A stretch of DNA of 64,000 nucleotides. It comes from Homalodisca vitripennis (Eukaryota > Arthropoda > Insecta > Hemiptera > Cicadellidae). The stretch is taken from NCBI RefSeq assembly GCF_021130785.1, contig NC_060211.1:128996001-129060000 (forward strand), read 5' to 3'. Shown here piece after piece: positions 26,363 to 39,300 of this stretch (its first letter is position 1; each line of letters opens with the position of its first letter). The notes beneath the pieces are model-generated. The model saw nothing but the letters and a program-made list of their open reading frames with translations. It was not told the DNA's origin and did not search any database. The translations under genes were made by a program, and so were the position numbers.

Positions 26363-26649
26363 GTCCTTATAATACGTTCAACCTGACTCATCATACTTTG
26401 CTCATGTAGAAGCATTTCTGATTAGAATTAATTTTAATTCCAACGTCACAGGGCAGCCTGCCTGCAACAGTCCCCAACCAAAAATACAAATACATTTCGG
26501 TCACAAAAGCGTTTACCTGCAACCCTTGTCATTTACTTCCGGTGTTAAATATTTCCAGAGTAATAGTAGAGATTGCCTTATTGCCCCGATAGAAAGAAAA
26601 AAAAAAAAAAAACTATATTACGTGTGTAGCTCTCGGAAATCTACTTCCC
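26363..26649. repeat. Direct repeat copy B
   Basis: This is the second copy of the 25330-25622 block, in the same orientation about 1.03 kb downstream. Differences are mostly single-base indels, including in the poly-A run. The tandem units that follow copy A are absent after copy B. Confidence 0.85.
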
Positions 26650-26861
26650 GAGTTAAATTTGGATTATGAAACATATATACTACAATTTTTCACAATTTCA
26701 AAATATTCCAAGAAAAATTTACAATCTTTCTCTTCACTTTCTTTATTTCGTTGAACCTTCCTTTGTTCAACGAATATTTTACAAAAGAATTTGCTGAATT
26801 GGTCCAAGCCGTTTCCGAGATTAGCTAATAGCAACACTTTGTGTGATTCATTTTTATTTAA

Positions 26862-27538
26862 CCCTCTCCCAGCTCGCATTGTTTCCAGGCGCTCACGGTG
26901 CTTCTAACCTCAATTACTTCGCTCTGTCGGTCGCGCTCGGTCAAAATACGCGGGCGCCCTGAAACTTACACACGTTCTGTCATTGTAATTAACTATAATT
27001 ATATATATTAATTTTTTTTACTATATATTGGTTCAATGAAGTTGATTGTACGAGACCAGGGAGGGGGCACACGGACAGCTGGGCGCCGGGGTTGTATGTT
27101 GTGCTCAGTTACTTGGTGAAGGTCATTGTCTGGCTCGCCGTCACTGCCCACTGCCACTGTGATCACTCCGAACTACATCCTTCAATGCCACCAACCACTT
27201 CACAAAGCTCTGGTACATCATTAAACTCACTTGAATCGTCGCAATCACTACTAATAACGAGAATCGATTTCACTGTCCACGAAGTGTACGACTACAAACC
27301 CGCCATTGTTTCCACACCAACTAATATAAATAGAAAAATAATGGAATAAATCCTACTGTAAAAGGTAAAGTAAAATGTCTCCTGATAGCAAAAAACCCAT
27401 CAGGTAGTACAAACTATTGCTACTCGAGAGCAGCACTTATCGCCTCTATTGGGTAAAGCAGTGCGTGCGATCTGTGCTGTAAGCTGCAGTGGCTATGTGG
27501 TGGCCGTGCCGATTCCATGCCCTGCGAGCGGGAGAGGG
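26862..27538 (-). mobile_element. Probable piggyBac-like remnant
   Basis: The left end reads TTAA|CCCTCTCCCAGCTCGCA and the right end, read in reverse, CCCTCTCCCGCTCGCA, forming short terminal inverted repeats. TTAA is present only on the left. On the minus strand, around 27190-27280, a short acidic peptide (SSDCDDSSEFNDVPEL) resembles the acidic N-terminus of piggyBac transposases. No catalytic domain is seen. The assignment rests on the TTAA, the repeats and the acidic patch, all of them weak individually. Confidence 0.4.
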
Positions 27539-28920
27539 CAGATAAATAAAAACATATTTGTGTAGAATCCAAACTAGAATTACGATAGTAACAGATGTCA
27601 CTAAAAACGATTTATTGTCTCACAAATAGAATATGTGCTTCTATGCTTAATGTACATTTAGAATTTAATATAATAACACGTTTTGGAATTGTATTTAATT
27701 GTTGCAATACACGTCTCCTGAGCTTTAATTAAAAGCAGACTGAAACACTTGGCCCAACCAAGAATGCATTCTTACAAAACACATCTACTAGGCCTATAGT
27801 TACGGAAAAGCCTATGTTTAGGCATCAGATACTTTTCAATTTTTCATAACTAGTGAAAGTAGGCCATCGGACATAGAGATAATAAATACTGCGAAGGCGT
27901 CATGTAAGGTACTCTGTTTTTACCTCATGTTCCAGAAAAACTGACAGGAATTAATTCTATTTCGCAAAAAAGGTCAAGTAATTATGAACTTTTTGTTTAA
28001 ACTTAAGGTGAATATCTGTGTCTTGCGTCTCAAGAAAAATCCGTACATTTTGGCAAATGGATTTGTCCGTTTTACTTTTTACAGTAGAATATATTTTTTA
28101 CTATTTGAGAGTAATGTAATGTGGATATAATGTTGGTTTAATATAGTTTCGTGAGCAATGGGAAAAATTGTTCAAAATTAATGAGAATTTATGTTTTTAA
28201 ACTTAAGAATATAGAGATAAAATAGATGTAAGCAGAAAGTATTTTAACCGTTCATTAAGATTTTTTTTAAATAATATAATGTTAAAAACTTAAAACACTT
28301 TTTTTTATGTATGTCAACATAGTTGGAAATGTAGCTACAGTTTTACAACTTTTGTTACTGAACCATACGTTTTGGGGCAAAAGATGTTATTTAATTTCTT
28401 TAAGAACAAATACATTTACCTCAATTTGAGTGCAAACCAGCTGGTGTAGACAATTTAGTTTTTAATATCAAGTACCATTAATAATTCATATATGTCTGGA
28501 AAGTAAAAATAATGTGAAAATTTTAAAAGTTTTACCTAAAGCACTAACAAAAAATCAGCAAGTAAACCAGTTTACTTCCTAAATACTAAATATATTCTTA
28601 CAGTTTTATTGCAAATTGGTAAATGTCGATTTAATAGTTTTTCATAAGTGTTTTACTATGTTGCCTCTCTTTACACTCACCTAATTTACTACTCATGTTC
28701 AAGATTGTACTATAGTAGTTAGTCAACACATTCACACTACGTTTTTATACTTCAAAAATAATTTTTTATAGATTACTTCATATATTAAGTACTTTATTTA
28801 TTGTTTTCAAAAAGTTTGAAAATTTTTTAATCGAAAATCAGTTTGCTCAAGAGGAAAAACTTTGAATGAATGATAATACGTTATATGTTGCCGAAATGTA
28901 ACGTACCTATCCTGTTGTAG
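27539..28920. other. AT-rich sequence, possible intron
   Basis: No recognisable gene or repeat is visible. The stretch ends in tgttgtag, which could be the 3' splice site of the CpG-rich candidate exon that follows. Confidence 0.4.
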
Positions 28921-29284
28921 TCGAGGTCTTGCACCGAGTGCAGCTCGCCGAGCTAGTGTCTACAGAGGCGGTGGCTTTACCAATCGACGCGATGAGGGGT
29001 GGTCGGCGCGCTGCTCAAGAGTGTCTCAGCTGTTCCTGTCCAGTGGGCGCCGGAGCCTCCTCCAGCGCCGCCCCACAGCCGCCGCCGCCCTCAACCGCCC
29101 CGCAAGCAGCAGTCGCCGTCCAAGCGTGCCAGCGCCCGCACACGCGCGCCCGCCCCCGCGCCCGCCGCCAACAAGAAAATGGGCGACGAGAAGTCGCCAG
29201 GCACAACAAGCCATTCCTCAACAATACCAAGTCTAGCGCTAAAATTATCGACTCTCTGAAGAAACAAGACTCACTTCTCTCCAG
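28921..29284 (+). CDS. Candidate internal exon, CpG-rich, unrecognised protein
   Basis: A sharply GC- and CpG-rich island lies in AT-rich DNA, bounded by a plausible acceptor (ctatcctgttgtag) and donor (CTCCAG|GTGATT). The frame beginning with GAG at 28923 is open for the whole 364 nt. It ends FLNNTKSSAKIIDSLKKQDS, preceded by a proline/alanine/arginine-rich low-complexity region. A second frame (proline/serine-rich, with ANKKMGDEKSPG) is open to about 29257 and looks equally protein-like, so an indel could have switched frames. The mix suggests a disordered region of a regulatory protein or a first exon at a CpG island. I do not recognise the gene. Confidence 0.4.
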
Positions 29285-32200
29285 GTGATTAACATTTTGG
29301 TTCTTAGGGAAATAGAGTTATTTTTTGTTTTAATATAAAACTAACCTGACACAAATTTTTATCGGAAAATAATTTAAGCCAAATGGCACCGCTTTGTATT
29401 TTTTCCATCGTGTTAGATATATGAAAACGAGAACTGTAAAGATATTTGTGAGTTTCTTTTAGAAGCAATAAAAATACAATATTTTATTAGATAAAAATTT
29501 AAAGCTTTTTAGGTAAGAAAATGATAAGAGCGTTTTTTTGAAAAAACAATTTCCAATACTTGTCTAATACCACATTTTTTATTTATTCACTTTTGGCATT
29601 GTCTGCTTCCTTTTCCCAATTAAGTGCCCGAGATAGTTTATAACGACTGAAAATTGGGAAAGACTTCGACCCGCCGATTTTATTAATTAAAGATATTTCT
29701 AATTTATACTTCATAAAATGTGCCACGTTTATTAAAATGTACGTATAAAATGAACTACAAACCAGATTATCCATCTTATTAGTAATCCATCTTATTATTG
29801 ACATAAAGTTAGATTTTATTTTAAAATTATTTAACCAAATGAATTTTTTATAACGTTAGTTAATTAATTTGTTATTGCGTCACGAGATTAGTAAATAAAC
29901 GGTAAGAAAATTTATCTAAGTTGATGAGTCTTATCGAGAAGTATACAACTAAACTTCAATGGTACGATGACACTACTCCTTGATCACTAATAGTAAAATG
30001 TAATTAGTAATCTATAAACAATCTAAGAACCTAGACAGTTTTTCTATCGCATTTGATGATTTTTGTATACATTGGGCCTCCACAATGCAGGTTGAATGAT
30101 TTTTTGGAGGGCGGGGCTAATCCCTAACGTTTTTTTACTGATTTCTTTTGTAAAAGGTTATGAACTTTAACACTAATAACAAGTTGAATAAATACTTAGC
30201 GAGCATATAAGTGATGTAATATATTATGAAAGCCGCAGTTTTTCCACAATTAAATAAAATGTACAGTTTCGCGATCCTAGAATAAATTTCTGATAATAAA
30301 AATGATAATATCAGTACTAAAAATTAGATTATATTCGTCATTGCATAACAAAAAGTAGACAGGTAATATAGAATAGTGGGCAATATGAACACCAAGATTT
30401 ACCTTATTTGTTATTATTCTGATGAGGAAGAGAGATAGAGTGCACTTTTTACGGCTTGAATTCGTAATGTGAACATTCGATTAGATATGGGTTATTACGA
30501 AATGGATCCGAAATATAGATAGTTAAGGGACCTTTAATGTAATACCTTTAAAGGATTCTGCTGCCAAAGCGACATAACATACTCCTTCCATAGACGACCT
30601 CTGATGCTATATATCATACAGCAGATTCGGGCAATATGGAATGCTATGGTTACAATTTTGCTTGAATCCGCTGTCAAGGGAAAACACCATACACCCTTCA
30701 GACGTGCATGATGCAATTGTAGTAAAGACCAATTGTTTATCATTTAACTTTTTCGGGTGTTTCCCAAAGAAAAAAAAACCATTTAAATATGTGTGATTAA
30801 AATAAAATAAAATGTACACCTAAAGAGTTTTAGTTTTCATGCAGAAGCCATGTTTCAGTATAATACCTGTTTATTTTTGCGAGCAGAGAGGTTTTTCAAA
30901 GTAGTGCATCCGGTCGTAAAGTATACTAAAACCACAGTATTACGTATTCAACTTATTTGTTGAAAAGAAAAAAAACCATGAGCACTCATTTTTGTTTATT
31001 ATAAAATATTAAAAACAGTGCAGTATAATGATTTCAATTAAAAAAATAAATTCATAGATTATAACATAATATAATTTCTTTTCTATAATTGATTTTGTCC
31101 CCTCCAATTAATTTACTACACCTTTTTTTGCTACCAATATTTTAATAACAAATAAAATTAATTAATTAGATTTCAAATGTGAGTGGGAGTTCGCTGTTTA
31201 TCTTATCGTGGTAGTAAGGAATGTTCAGAAATAATATATACATATCTTATTAGAATATGCAGTGCACAAAAAATGAAATGGCTGTGGCCGCCTGAGGATA
31301 AATAATGGATCAAACTTTTCAAATTTGTAGGATAAAAGTGATTGTTTCATAAATCGATATTTCATTTAAATATGATGATCAATAATAAACAATCAGCAAC
31401 TGTAATACTTCTTTAATAATAAAGAAGAAAAAGCATACTGACCCGTACAAAAAGAAAAGAAAAACTTGATACTTAGAAGTAATAGGCATGGCACGTCGTT
31501 TAAAAAAACTATCATAAATCAATATTATACTGTAGTGTCCGGGAGTACCCTTACTTACTCCTAAGTAATCGTGTTTAAAAGTAATCCATAAACGCTACTT
31601 TTTAAAATCCATAAAATGGTTGAGGTTTCACTTAAACAATAAAAATAAATGAACAGTATTTAGGGATCTAAGAAAATACATTCCATCGTTCCAGTGATAC
31701 AAATAAATCCAGTAATACACTACGTTTCGAGATCTGCAATCTGATCTCTTTCGTCAGTTAAATAACTAACCGAACATATAATCAAGTCTAGGTTAAGATA
31801 ATCATACTGGAGCGTTGTGTGACATGCGTCAGTCAGGAATCACAACCACCAATCAGCAGGAATCCTCCACTAACTCTAAACCTAAAACATGCACTTAATA
31901 AATACTAAACACAAAATGAATTATTTAAAAACTAAACTACAGAAGACAGGCCACAGATGATCTGCAGCTGTCGACCAACCACCTAGCACAACACTTAGTT
32001 TTTTGTATTACCGAACGATGGCAATGTTTCCGGAAAATCATATTTACTTCCACAACCCTTTCATCATCAGACACAATCTTAAATCAAAGAATTGGTATCA
32101 CACATAACGTAGCTATGGAGGAAAGGGTTGACTCAGTGTGTATATTGGGGTTTAGCTCCAGTTAAACTTTTCCCTCTTAGTGCAGCGTCTGGCATCTGAC

Positions 32201-33720
32201 GGTGTCACAGACTTGATCCTCGAAATCTGGAGAAAATATAAACGTCCGGAATAAATAAAAACCGATGAGAAAGAAACTTAACATGAACTCTTTGCATAAT
32301 TTTTACTTAAGAGACACATAGATTGCAAAATATAGTGTGATCTACGTAAAGAAAGGTTTTCTCATTAATCTCATCACGTGCCCAACTGAAACGATATTTT
32401 TAGACAGTAGAATAAGGATATGAAGTGTGAAAAGTTAATCGATTAAGAAGCATGTACTGTTATAGCAACGATTCTTATGCGGATCAAATTTTAATCCTGT
32501 TATACTTATATGAATGAAAATAAAATGTGCCCACGGACCCTGCAATGACCAAATATTCTTATAGATACGGAAAAAATTTTAAGGAATTATATTTTTATGT
32601 ATTTATGCATAACTAAATGTTATAAACAATATATATATTTGGTTTATAATAATATTGTTACAGACGTCTCCTGTTTTATTAAATATACATGAAATGGAGT
32701 TGTGATTTAAAAGTTTTCAATGTCAAGATCCTTACCAATAAAAATTATTCATAATTTTCCAATTTACAAAATATTGTTTTCTTCTGTATATACGAGTAAA
32801 ATAAACGAAAAAGTACTTGAAAATTGGAAAATTATTATTTAACGATGCAAATTAATTAAAGATTTCAATAATTATCTAAAGGTTAAAATTTATCGACAAG
32901 TTCTACATAAGTACGTGCTAACCTATTTAGAGACAACCATAACTTTCTTATTACTGTTTATTTAGTGGAAAATTCATTATTTACCACAGTAATGGTCGTA
33001 TTCACTTAACATTGACGAAACTCATTGCATTCATCTTGTTCTTCAGACGCCAGGCATAATTTCTTTTTCATGTAACGAGCAATTATACATCTAGTGTAAT
33101 TTTCTAACCAAATAACCCCTTAGCCCGCATTGCTTTCTAGTTAACTCGTACAATTTAGACAGCATTATCATAAAAGTGACTAATTAAGTGGAAAATTTTT
33201 GTGTTTTGAATTTAAAGATTTAACTGTATCTAAGTTTGTAAACAAAAATACAGTGGTAAAATTATATATATAGTATATATATACTGTATATGAATGTTTG
33301 TGTTGTTTTGACCTTTATGGAATCGCAAATATTAACAGACCATTATGAAAATTTGTATGTATAATGTATTTTTTCCTCGGAGAAGGTTTATAAGCTAATG
33401 CCCATTGATGTAACTCACCACCAAGTGGCGCTGCAAAAGATAAAAGTTTAAAAAGCGCCTGCACACTATAAACTGCAATTACGAGAACAGTTACGTATAT
33501 TACATAGCCAAACACTATTTGAAGGCACTAAGTTATTATGTATATTAGGCTTAAGATACATTTTCTGATTGAACTAAAGTTTGAGTGTTAGACACTTTAT
33601 AATAAAGTACATGTACGTGCACAATGGCTATAAACATAAACAGATTTCTTGATCGTCGGGCAACAAAGGCAAACTCAACATCGGCTTTGGTAAATATAAT
33701 TCAATTTTAAAACCCATAAG
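29285..33720. other. AT-rich sequence, possible intron of the preceding candidate exon
   Basis: Apart from the dispersed repeat near 31690-31990 and small AT-repeats near 33264-33290, I see nothing with coding, RNA or transposon signatures. Confidence 0.45.
31690..31990. repeat. Dispersed repeat fragment, copy 2
   Basis: It matches the 24605-24770 copy through cactacgtttcgagatctgc and the following atctgatctctt. It then continues into cgttgtgtgacatgcgtcag and a region with many short CA-rich phrases. No coding capacity was found. Confidence 0.55.
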
Positions 33721-33721
33721 T

Positions 33722-33780
33722 TTCACATACACGGGCAAAGCTTAATGAAAAAGCGTGCGAAGCTGCGAGAAAACAGCTAG
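33722..33780 (+). mobile_element. Helitron 3' end
   Basis: The segment has gcgtgcgaagctgcgagaaa followed by acagCTAG and then T. This is close to the 3' terminus of the Helitron at 19863-20642 (gcgtgcgaagccgcggg...CTAG|T). Its 5' boundary could not be found, so only the terminus is annotated. Confidence 0.55.
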
Positions 33781-35994
33781 TGTTTTTATAACATTTTCAA
33801 AGAAAGTTGGGTTGAGGGGGAGGTGTGAATTAGATTGGTGGGTCTCCAAATATTGCCTTAAAGGTTTTCTAAGCATTATGGATCAATTTAAAAAATTTTT
33901 CCATAGTAACACATTAAGTTTACAAGGACAGGACTAATAATGTTATGAAAATTGTTTTGGGGTTCTTACAAACAGTATATAATTATTTTTGTTTAATAAA
34001 TACAGTATAAATTAAATATCTAGATTTTGAAAACCATTAAGTATAAAAACAAACTGTTTTGTAAAAAGAACTATAGCCGTTTTGCATTACATAATAAATT
34101 TGACTTGCATTCACAAAACGCCAAAATTATAGCTACATTTAATTTTAAATCCTACTAAACCTCGATGTTATTGTGCCAAATAGTTGCCTGAAACAATACG
34201 GTTATTGTAACCATGTGGGACAAACGTCGCAGAAGCAATTGTAGGTTCTTGGAAACATTAAGGAGGTCAAACGCTTTAATATATGCTATTATATAAAACA
34301 ACTGTAATATCGTGTTTTTTTATAAAATATGATAAGAGTGGCCCATTGCTATATAAAAATAGACGGAAACCGGAAGGTCGGCACCACGACATATCCCTTT
34401 TAACCTGAACACAGATTATACTTTGACCTCGTCATGCTAAAATTTTAGTGAGTTTTGTAAAAGGCCTTCGGATGCTAGACTCCTCTCCTACGCTTTCCCC
34501 GAAATTTCGCACTTATAAATTTTTTACTAAATTTTGCCTTACAGACCGTATATGTCTCAAAATCCACTAACCTTACGTGTTTTACCAACATTAATTTTCT
34601 ATTAATATTTTATATGTTTTTATATATATTTTATCAAATATTTTTCGATGAATTTTCAAACCCCTTCACTAAATCCGTCAACATATGCCGGGCTTTTGGG
34701 GCGTTCCCACCACTTCTTGGCAAGGTATTAACTCAAAGCAAGAATATAATACTATTTTTGCATAACAAAACTACTGCAATGTTTTACATATCAATTTTAT
34801 GCAAAGGGAAACTGGTTCCCTCGGGGGTGGCCCTGGTCCAGAGTGGGTATATTTACTTCTATTTAGTTTAAAATTTATATCTATTAATTTCTATTCATAA
34901 AAGGAGTCTTTTTTTTATGTGTTAAAGTTAATATATTTGTTATTTAGTAGATTGTAATGCAGTTTTATTCTTATCAGTCGATTGTATAAGATTTATTCAT
35001 TTTTATTCTTTTAATTAAATCGTTATTACAATGGATTTTATAGCATACCTTTTTTCAAAGTTATTTATATGTTGTTAATCCTTATATTAAAAAAGAAGAG
35101 TTAAAAGCAGTATATTCAATGCTCTTGATATTTTTTAAAGAGAGAAGGAAGCAAAAGACCGCGTAAAATCAATTTCATGAGAGCTGATAGAAACGGAAAG
35201 TAAGATATAAGCAAGCATTAGAATGTAATATACTTTTATAACTCTATTTAATTATTAAATATAATATATAATAAGTAACGGAAAATAAAACACAATTTAA
35301 TATAGGTTAAAAAAGTGATTTTGTCAAAATTGTAATCCACAACATCTACATCAAATAGTGGATTCGTATATAAAGCGAAAATTGTATTTTAATCAGAAAC
35401 GTAAATATAGAACCCTAAAATAGATACCTACATATATCTTCAATTGTATTTGTTATCGAAAATGAAAGATTATGAAACACTTTACCATAATTAATTAAAA
35501 AATTTCCTGTGTTAAGTGTCTACATTTTTGTGTGTTGTATGAGTTGTGTGTATTGAGTATAAACGGACTGTTGAAGGACTCGATGGAAAGTATTGGGTGT
35601 TGCGAAACAAAGGACTACAATTAAAAATGTATCTCTCCCTTAATTTTGCTGAATACCTTGCTATGAAGGACATCCATTTACGAGTTAATTGTACCAATCA
35701 TTTTAATGAAATCCAGACAAATTTCCAAAAAAATTAATTTCCACGAATATGTTGCAGACTTATTTAAAATGTAATATTTGTCTTATTATGTGAATAACTG
35801 CTTAGTAAACATGCTTCTTGTATATAGTTACCGATAAACACCTTTGACATTTTTCCGGTGGAAAATTTCACACTGCTCTTTGACATTTTAAAAACAAAAT
35901 GTTAAACTTAAATAACAGGATATTTTAGCGAAAGAATTTTTAAAATTTGTTAAATGAAATATCACTGGTTTTTGATTTTATTTCTGATTTGGAG
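33781..35994. other. AT-rich sequence with no supported gene
   Basis: Short frames occur, such as the 63-codon + strand frame at 35546-35737 (includes EGLDGKYWVLRNKGLQL). They have no identifiable family or splice context. I see no RNA gene or transposon end. Confidence 0.4.
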
Positions 35995-36180
35995 TCCTAA
36001 TAAATATTATAAATGCGTAAAAGTGCCATCATTTGTTTGTTTTGATTTCAACGCATAAAGAGGCGTTTCGACCGATTTTTACTGAAATTTTACATGAATA
36101 TTCTTAGGATCCATGGGCATTGAATATAGGCTTTTTTAGGTTATTATTACTGTCTGAAAATATCCGTTCAGTAGCATGTC
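35995..36180 (+). mobile_element. Helitron-like 5' end fragment
   Basis: It begins TCCTAATAAATATTATAAAT followed by gcgtaaaagtgcc and later gaccgatttttactgaaatttt. This is the phrase order typical of insect Helitron 5' ends. No matching CTAG 3' terminus was found downstream, so it appears truncated. Confidence 0.5.
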
Positions 36181-36337
36181 CCAATGATCTCTAAAAGAAG
36201 TTAAAAATTTCCATCTCATGGTCTCCTAAAGTTGTGAAATATTAAAACTGAAAGTGCCTGTTAAATGTAATCAACTGGTCTCATTTGCGCACATTGTATT
36301 ACGGCAGCACCGATCATATAATTTCATAATAGTTTAC

Positions 36338-36339
<2 letters not shown>

Positions 36340-36372
<33 letters not shown>

Positions 36373-36397
36373 GGGGGGGGGGGGGGGGGGGGGGGGG
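36340..36397 (+). repeat. Poly-G tract with a single T
   Basis: G32, T, G25. On the other strand this is a C25-A-C32 tract, reminiscent of the C15A minisatellite at 41331-41427. Exact length is likely unreliable in any assembly. Confidence 0.9.
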
Positions 36398-39300
36398 AAC
36401 AACGTTGTTTTATTTAGATTATAATTTATATAGTGAAAACAAATCTAAAGTAACAATACTTCCTATTTCAACATCTTAGTAAGAGGATAAACCAATTAAT
36501 TATACAATGGATTACTTTATATAGTCCAGGTAGTTGAATTTGTAGTTCCCTTAGAAAATATTTGACCGGCATATTTACCAGTAGCTGAATGAAACAAAAC
36601 AAGGAGGGAACTAAGGTGTTAAATGATTCAACAAACCATTCCGCTCCGTGACTAGAATTAGAGGGAAAAACATAGCGGAGCACAGTGAGTATCCATGATA
36701 CCTATTAGCAATGGGGAAATCAACAAAGACAATACAACAAAAACCGTGTGTGTGTTACTAAATTGGAATTTGTATTGACATATAACTCGGTGGAGTGGGC
36801 ATGGCATCTATTGGGTCGCTGATTAGCGGAAATTCAATACTCGCTGTAGGAAAAAAAATACTGATATCATTCCTAGCACTGGTGGTACCGAGGAAACAAT
36901 ATTATAAAGAAAATGACTTGAGAAGCAAGAACATGTGTGCTTTGACAACTGTATCATTTGCATCATTTTTTACATATCGATGGACACACTGTTCATTAAT
37001 TTTAAGTATTGAAATGGTATTAGTAATGTTATTGTTGTTTAAGTTTTTTAAATAGTTCAACAACAAGTATAATATATATATAATATATATAATATATATA
37101 ATATCCAGTACAAATTTTAAGAAAAACTGTACTTTTTTAAATCCATTACAAAATTAGGAGAGTATGATAAATATCACTTTATATATATATATATATATAA
37201 CATATTATATTCACTTCGTGTTTGTATGATGCAGAATATGTCTCCTATTATAACAAATTTAGACTTCTTAGTTTAAATTTTCCTTTAATATTTCGCATTT
37301 GCCTTTTTTCAAAAAGGATAAAAATTAAAAGGTTATAAAACAAATAAATAAACACAGCAACAAAATTTACACAAGTAAGATAAATAAGACATGTTGCATG
37401 AATAAATAAATAAACCGGAATTTTTGAAACATGTGATTAACACCAAAGAGAATATATATATATATAAATATATATATATACTATATATATATGATATATT
37501 GTATTCTCGTGGGCAAAAAAAGCAAAACTCCAATTCTGTTTTGGAAATATATAATAAAGTTTGAATTAGAAGTGCAAAACCTAAAATCAGAATTTAATCA
37601 CAATTTCCGTTTTATCTCAGGCTCTCTTCTTAAATTATCGAACACTGGATAGAAGGGGTACATGATGGCATGATCTATGCGAATAAATTTCCAATTTTTA
37701 AATATCATAGAATGCTATTCGTATTCACAATTACAAAGTGCTTTCGCTAAAGAAAGAGTTTTTGTTTCTTTTGAAATTTGGAGTAAAAAATAGTTTCAAG
37801 TGTTTACTTGCAGCAAGATCATATTTCATATACTCGTAATGATCAATATTTATTGAAATAAAACTTTTTTTACTATATTTTCCCAGTACTAGACAAACAC
37901 TTGTAGGGGAGGAATAAAACCTTGAGAGGGACGAGCAATAAATAATTAGCAGGGAAAATAAATCCGATGACAATCTCGATGGACAAGATTAAACGACGGT
38001 AAATAAACTTTTTTAAAGAGATGATGCTCATTCAAAGAGACATCACAGGATATAGTTGTTATAAACTTGTTAATTTTTACGTTAAAAGTACTTTACTTCT
38101 CATGTGTTTAAAAATGTAGCTCGAACCCTAGGAAGACATGCAAAAATGGTAACCAAATTGGGGAAAACATTATAGAAAAATATATTTTACCTTCTTATTC
38201 GCGCTGGAGGTGTGGCATCTGCCTGCATTACAGAGAGAGGAATATACAAACTCACTCCATGGCCAAACCTTTCTTGTAATATTATAAGTAGAAAATTTCA
38301 GTTTTCATTTATCGATTTTAATATGTATAGAATAAATATCATAACTAGACTGCATTCAATATTAATTAAGTGGACATGTAAAACATATTTAAACCTATTA
38401 ATATCGCATTCATTTTCTTGGAATATTTATATACAGACTGTTTTGAACTTTATAAATCGACTCACTCGTCCTTTGAAACGGTAATTGAAAATAGAGAATT
38501 AATGATGTGAAGTTCAAAAATAATAAATTGACTAAATGTTTACTTATATTTTGTAGGTATTTAACAACTTTGACCAATTCACAATAACAAGTTTTAGGTA
38601 CAAACGGAGCTTTTTCCCCAATGCAAAGGTACCATACGATTGGGTAACGATTGTATTATGTGATAAACCCATTTGATCTAGTTTTTGAAACGGTATAACT
38701 AAAACTAATTTACGATAACATTTTATTGCTGAAAAAATAAATAGATGATTAGGCTACGATTATATCAGATTGTGAATTAGAAAATATTTGCCTACTTTAT
38801 TCAAAACTGCTTATGTAAAATATTATTAGTATGAACAAGATAAAAATTACTTCTGTGGCTTATATTTAAATTATATCAATAAATCTTTTAAAATTATACT
38901 TTGAAAATTAAGTATGGAACGTTAATAAGAACGTGTCAAAAACAAATCGGCTAATGACTAATCTCTGTTAGGTTTTCAATAAATTATACAATTATTCATT
39001 ATAAAAACTATATCAGTAAACATCAGTTTAATGGTTACAAGAATCATGTTATAGAAATGGCTCATTGTTAAAAATGATTTAACTGTAATATGCCTTGTCA
39101 AGGACATTTTATATTTTCCTATTGTTTGTTTTAGGCAAGATATTGCATGTTATTTTATTAAAAACAAACACGGAAAATATACATTTAATTAGCCACTAGA
39201 ATAAGTGATAGCTTTTGTTTAGCTTTCTGTTATTACGGTAATTTAAAAACTGTATATAGCTACGTATTATAAAAAGAACCAAATTTACATAGCGACCTTT

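Noticed and set aside
36795..37055. 86-codon frame with two hydrophobic stretches
   Set aside because: AT-rich chance frames often look membrane-like. No family, no splice sites and no partner exons.
38110..38130. gctcgaaccctagg resembling a tRNA T-arm on the minus strand
   Set aside because: Flanking bases do not form a T-stem and no D- or anticodon arm is present.
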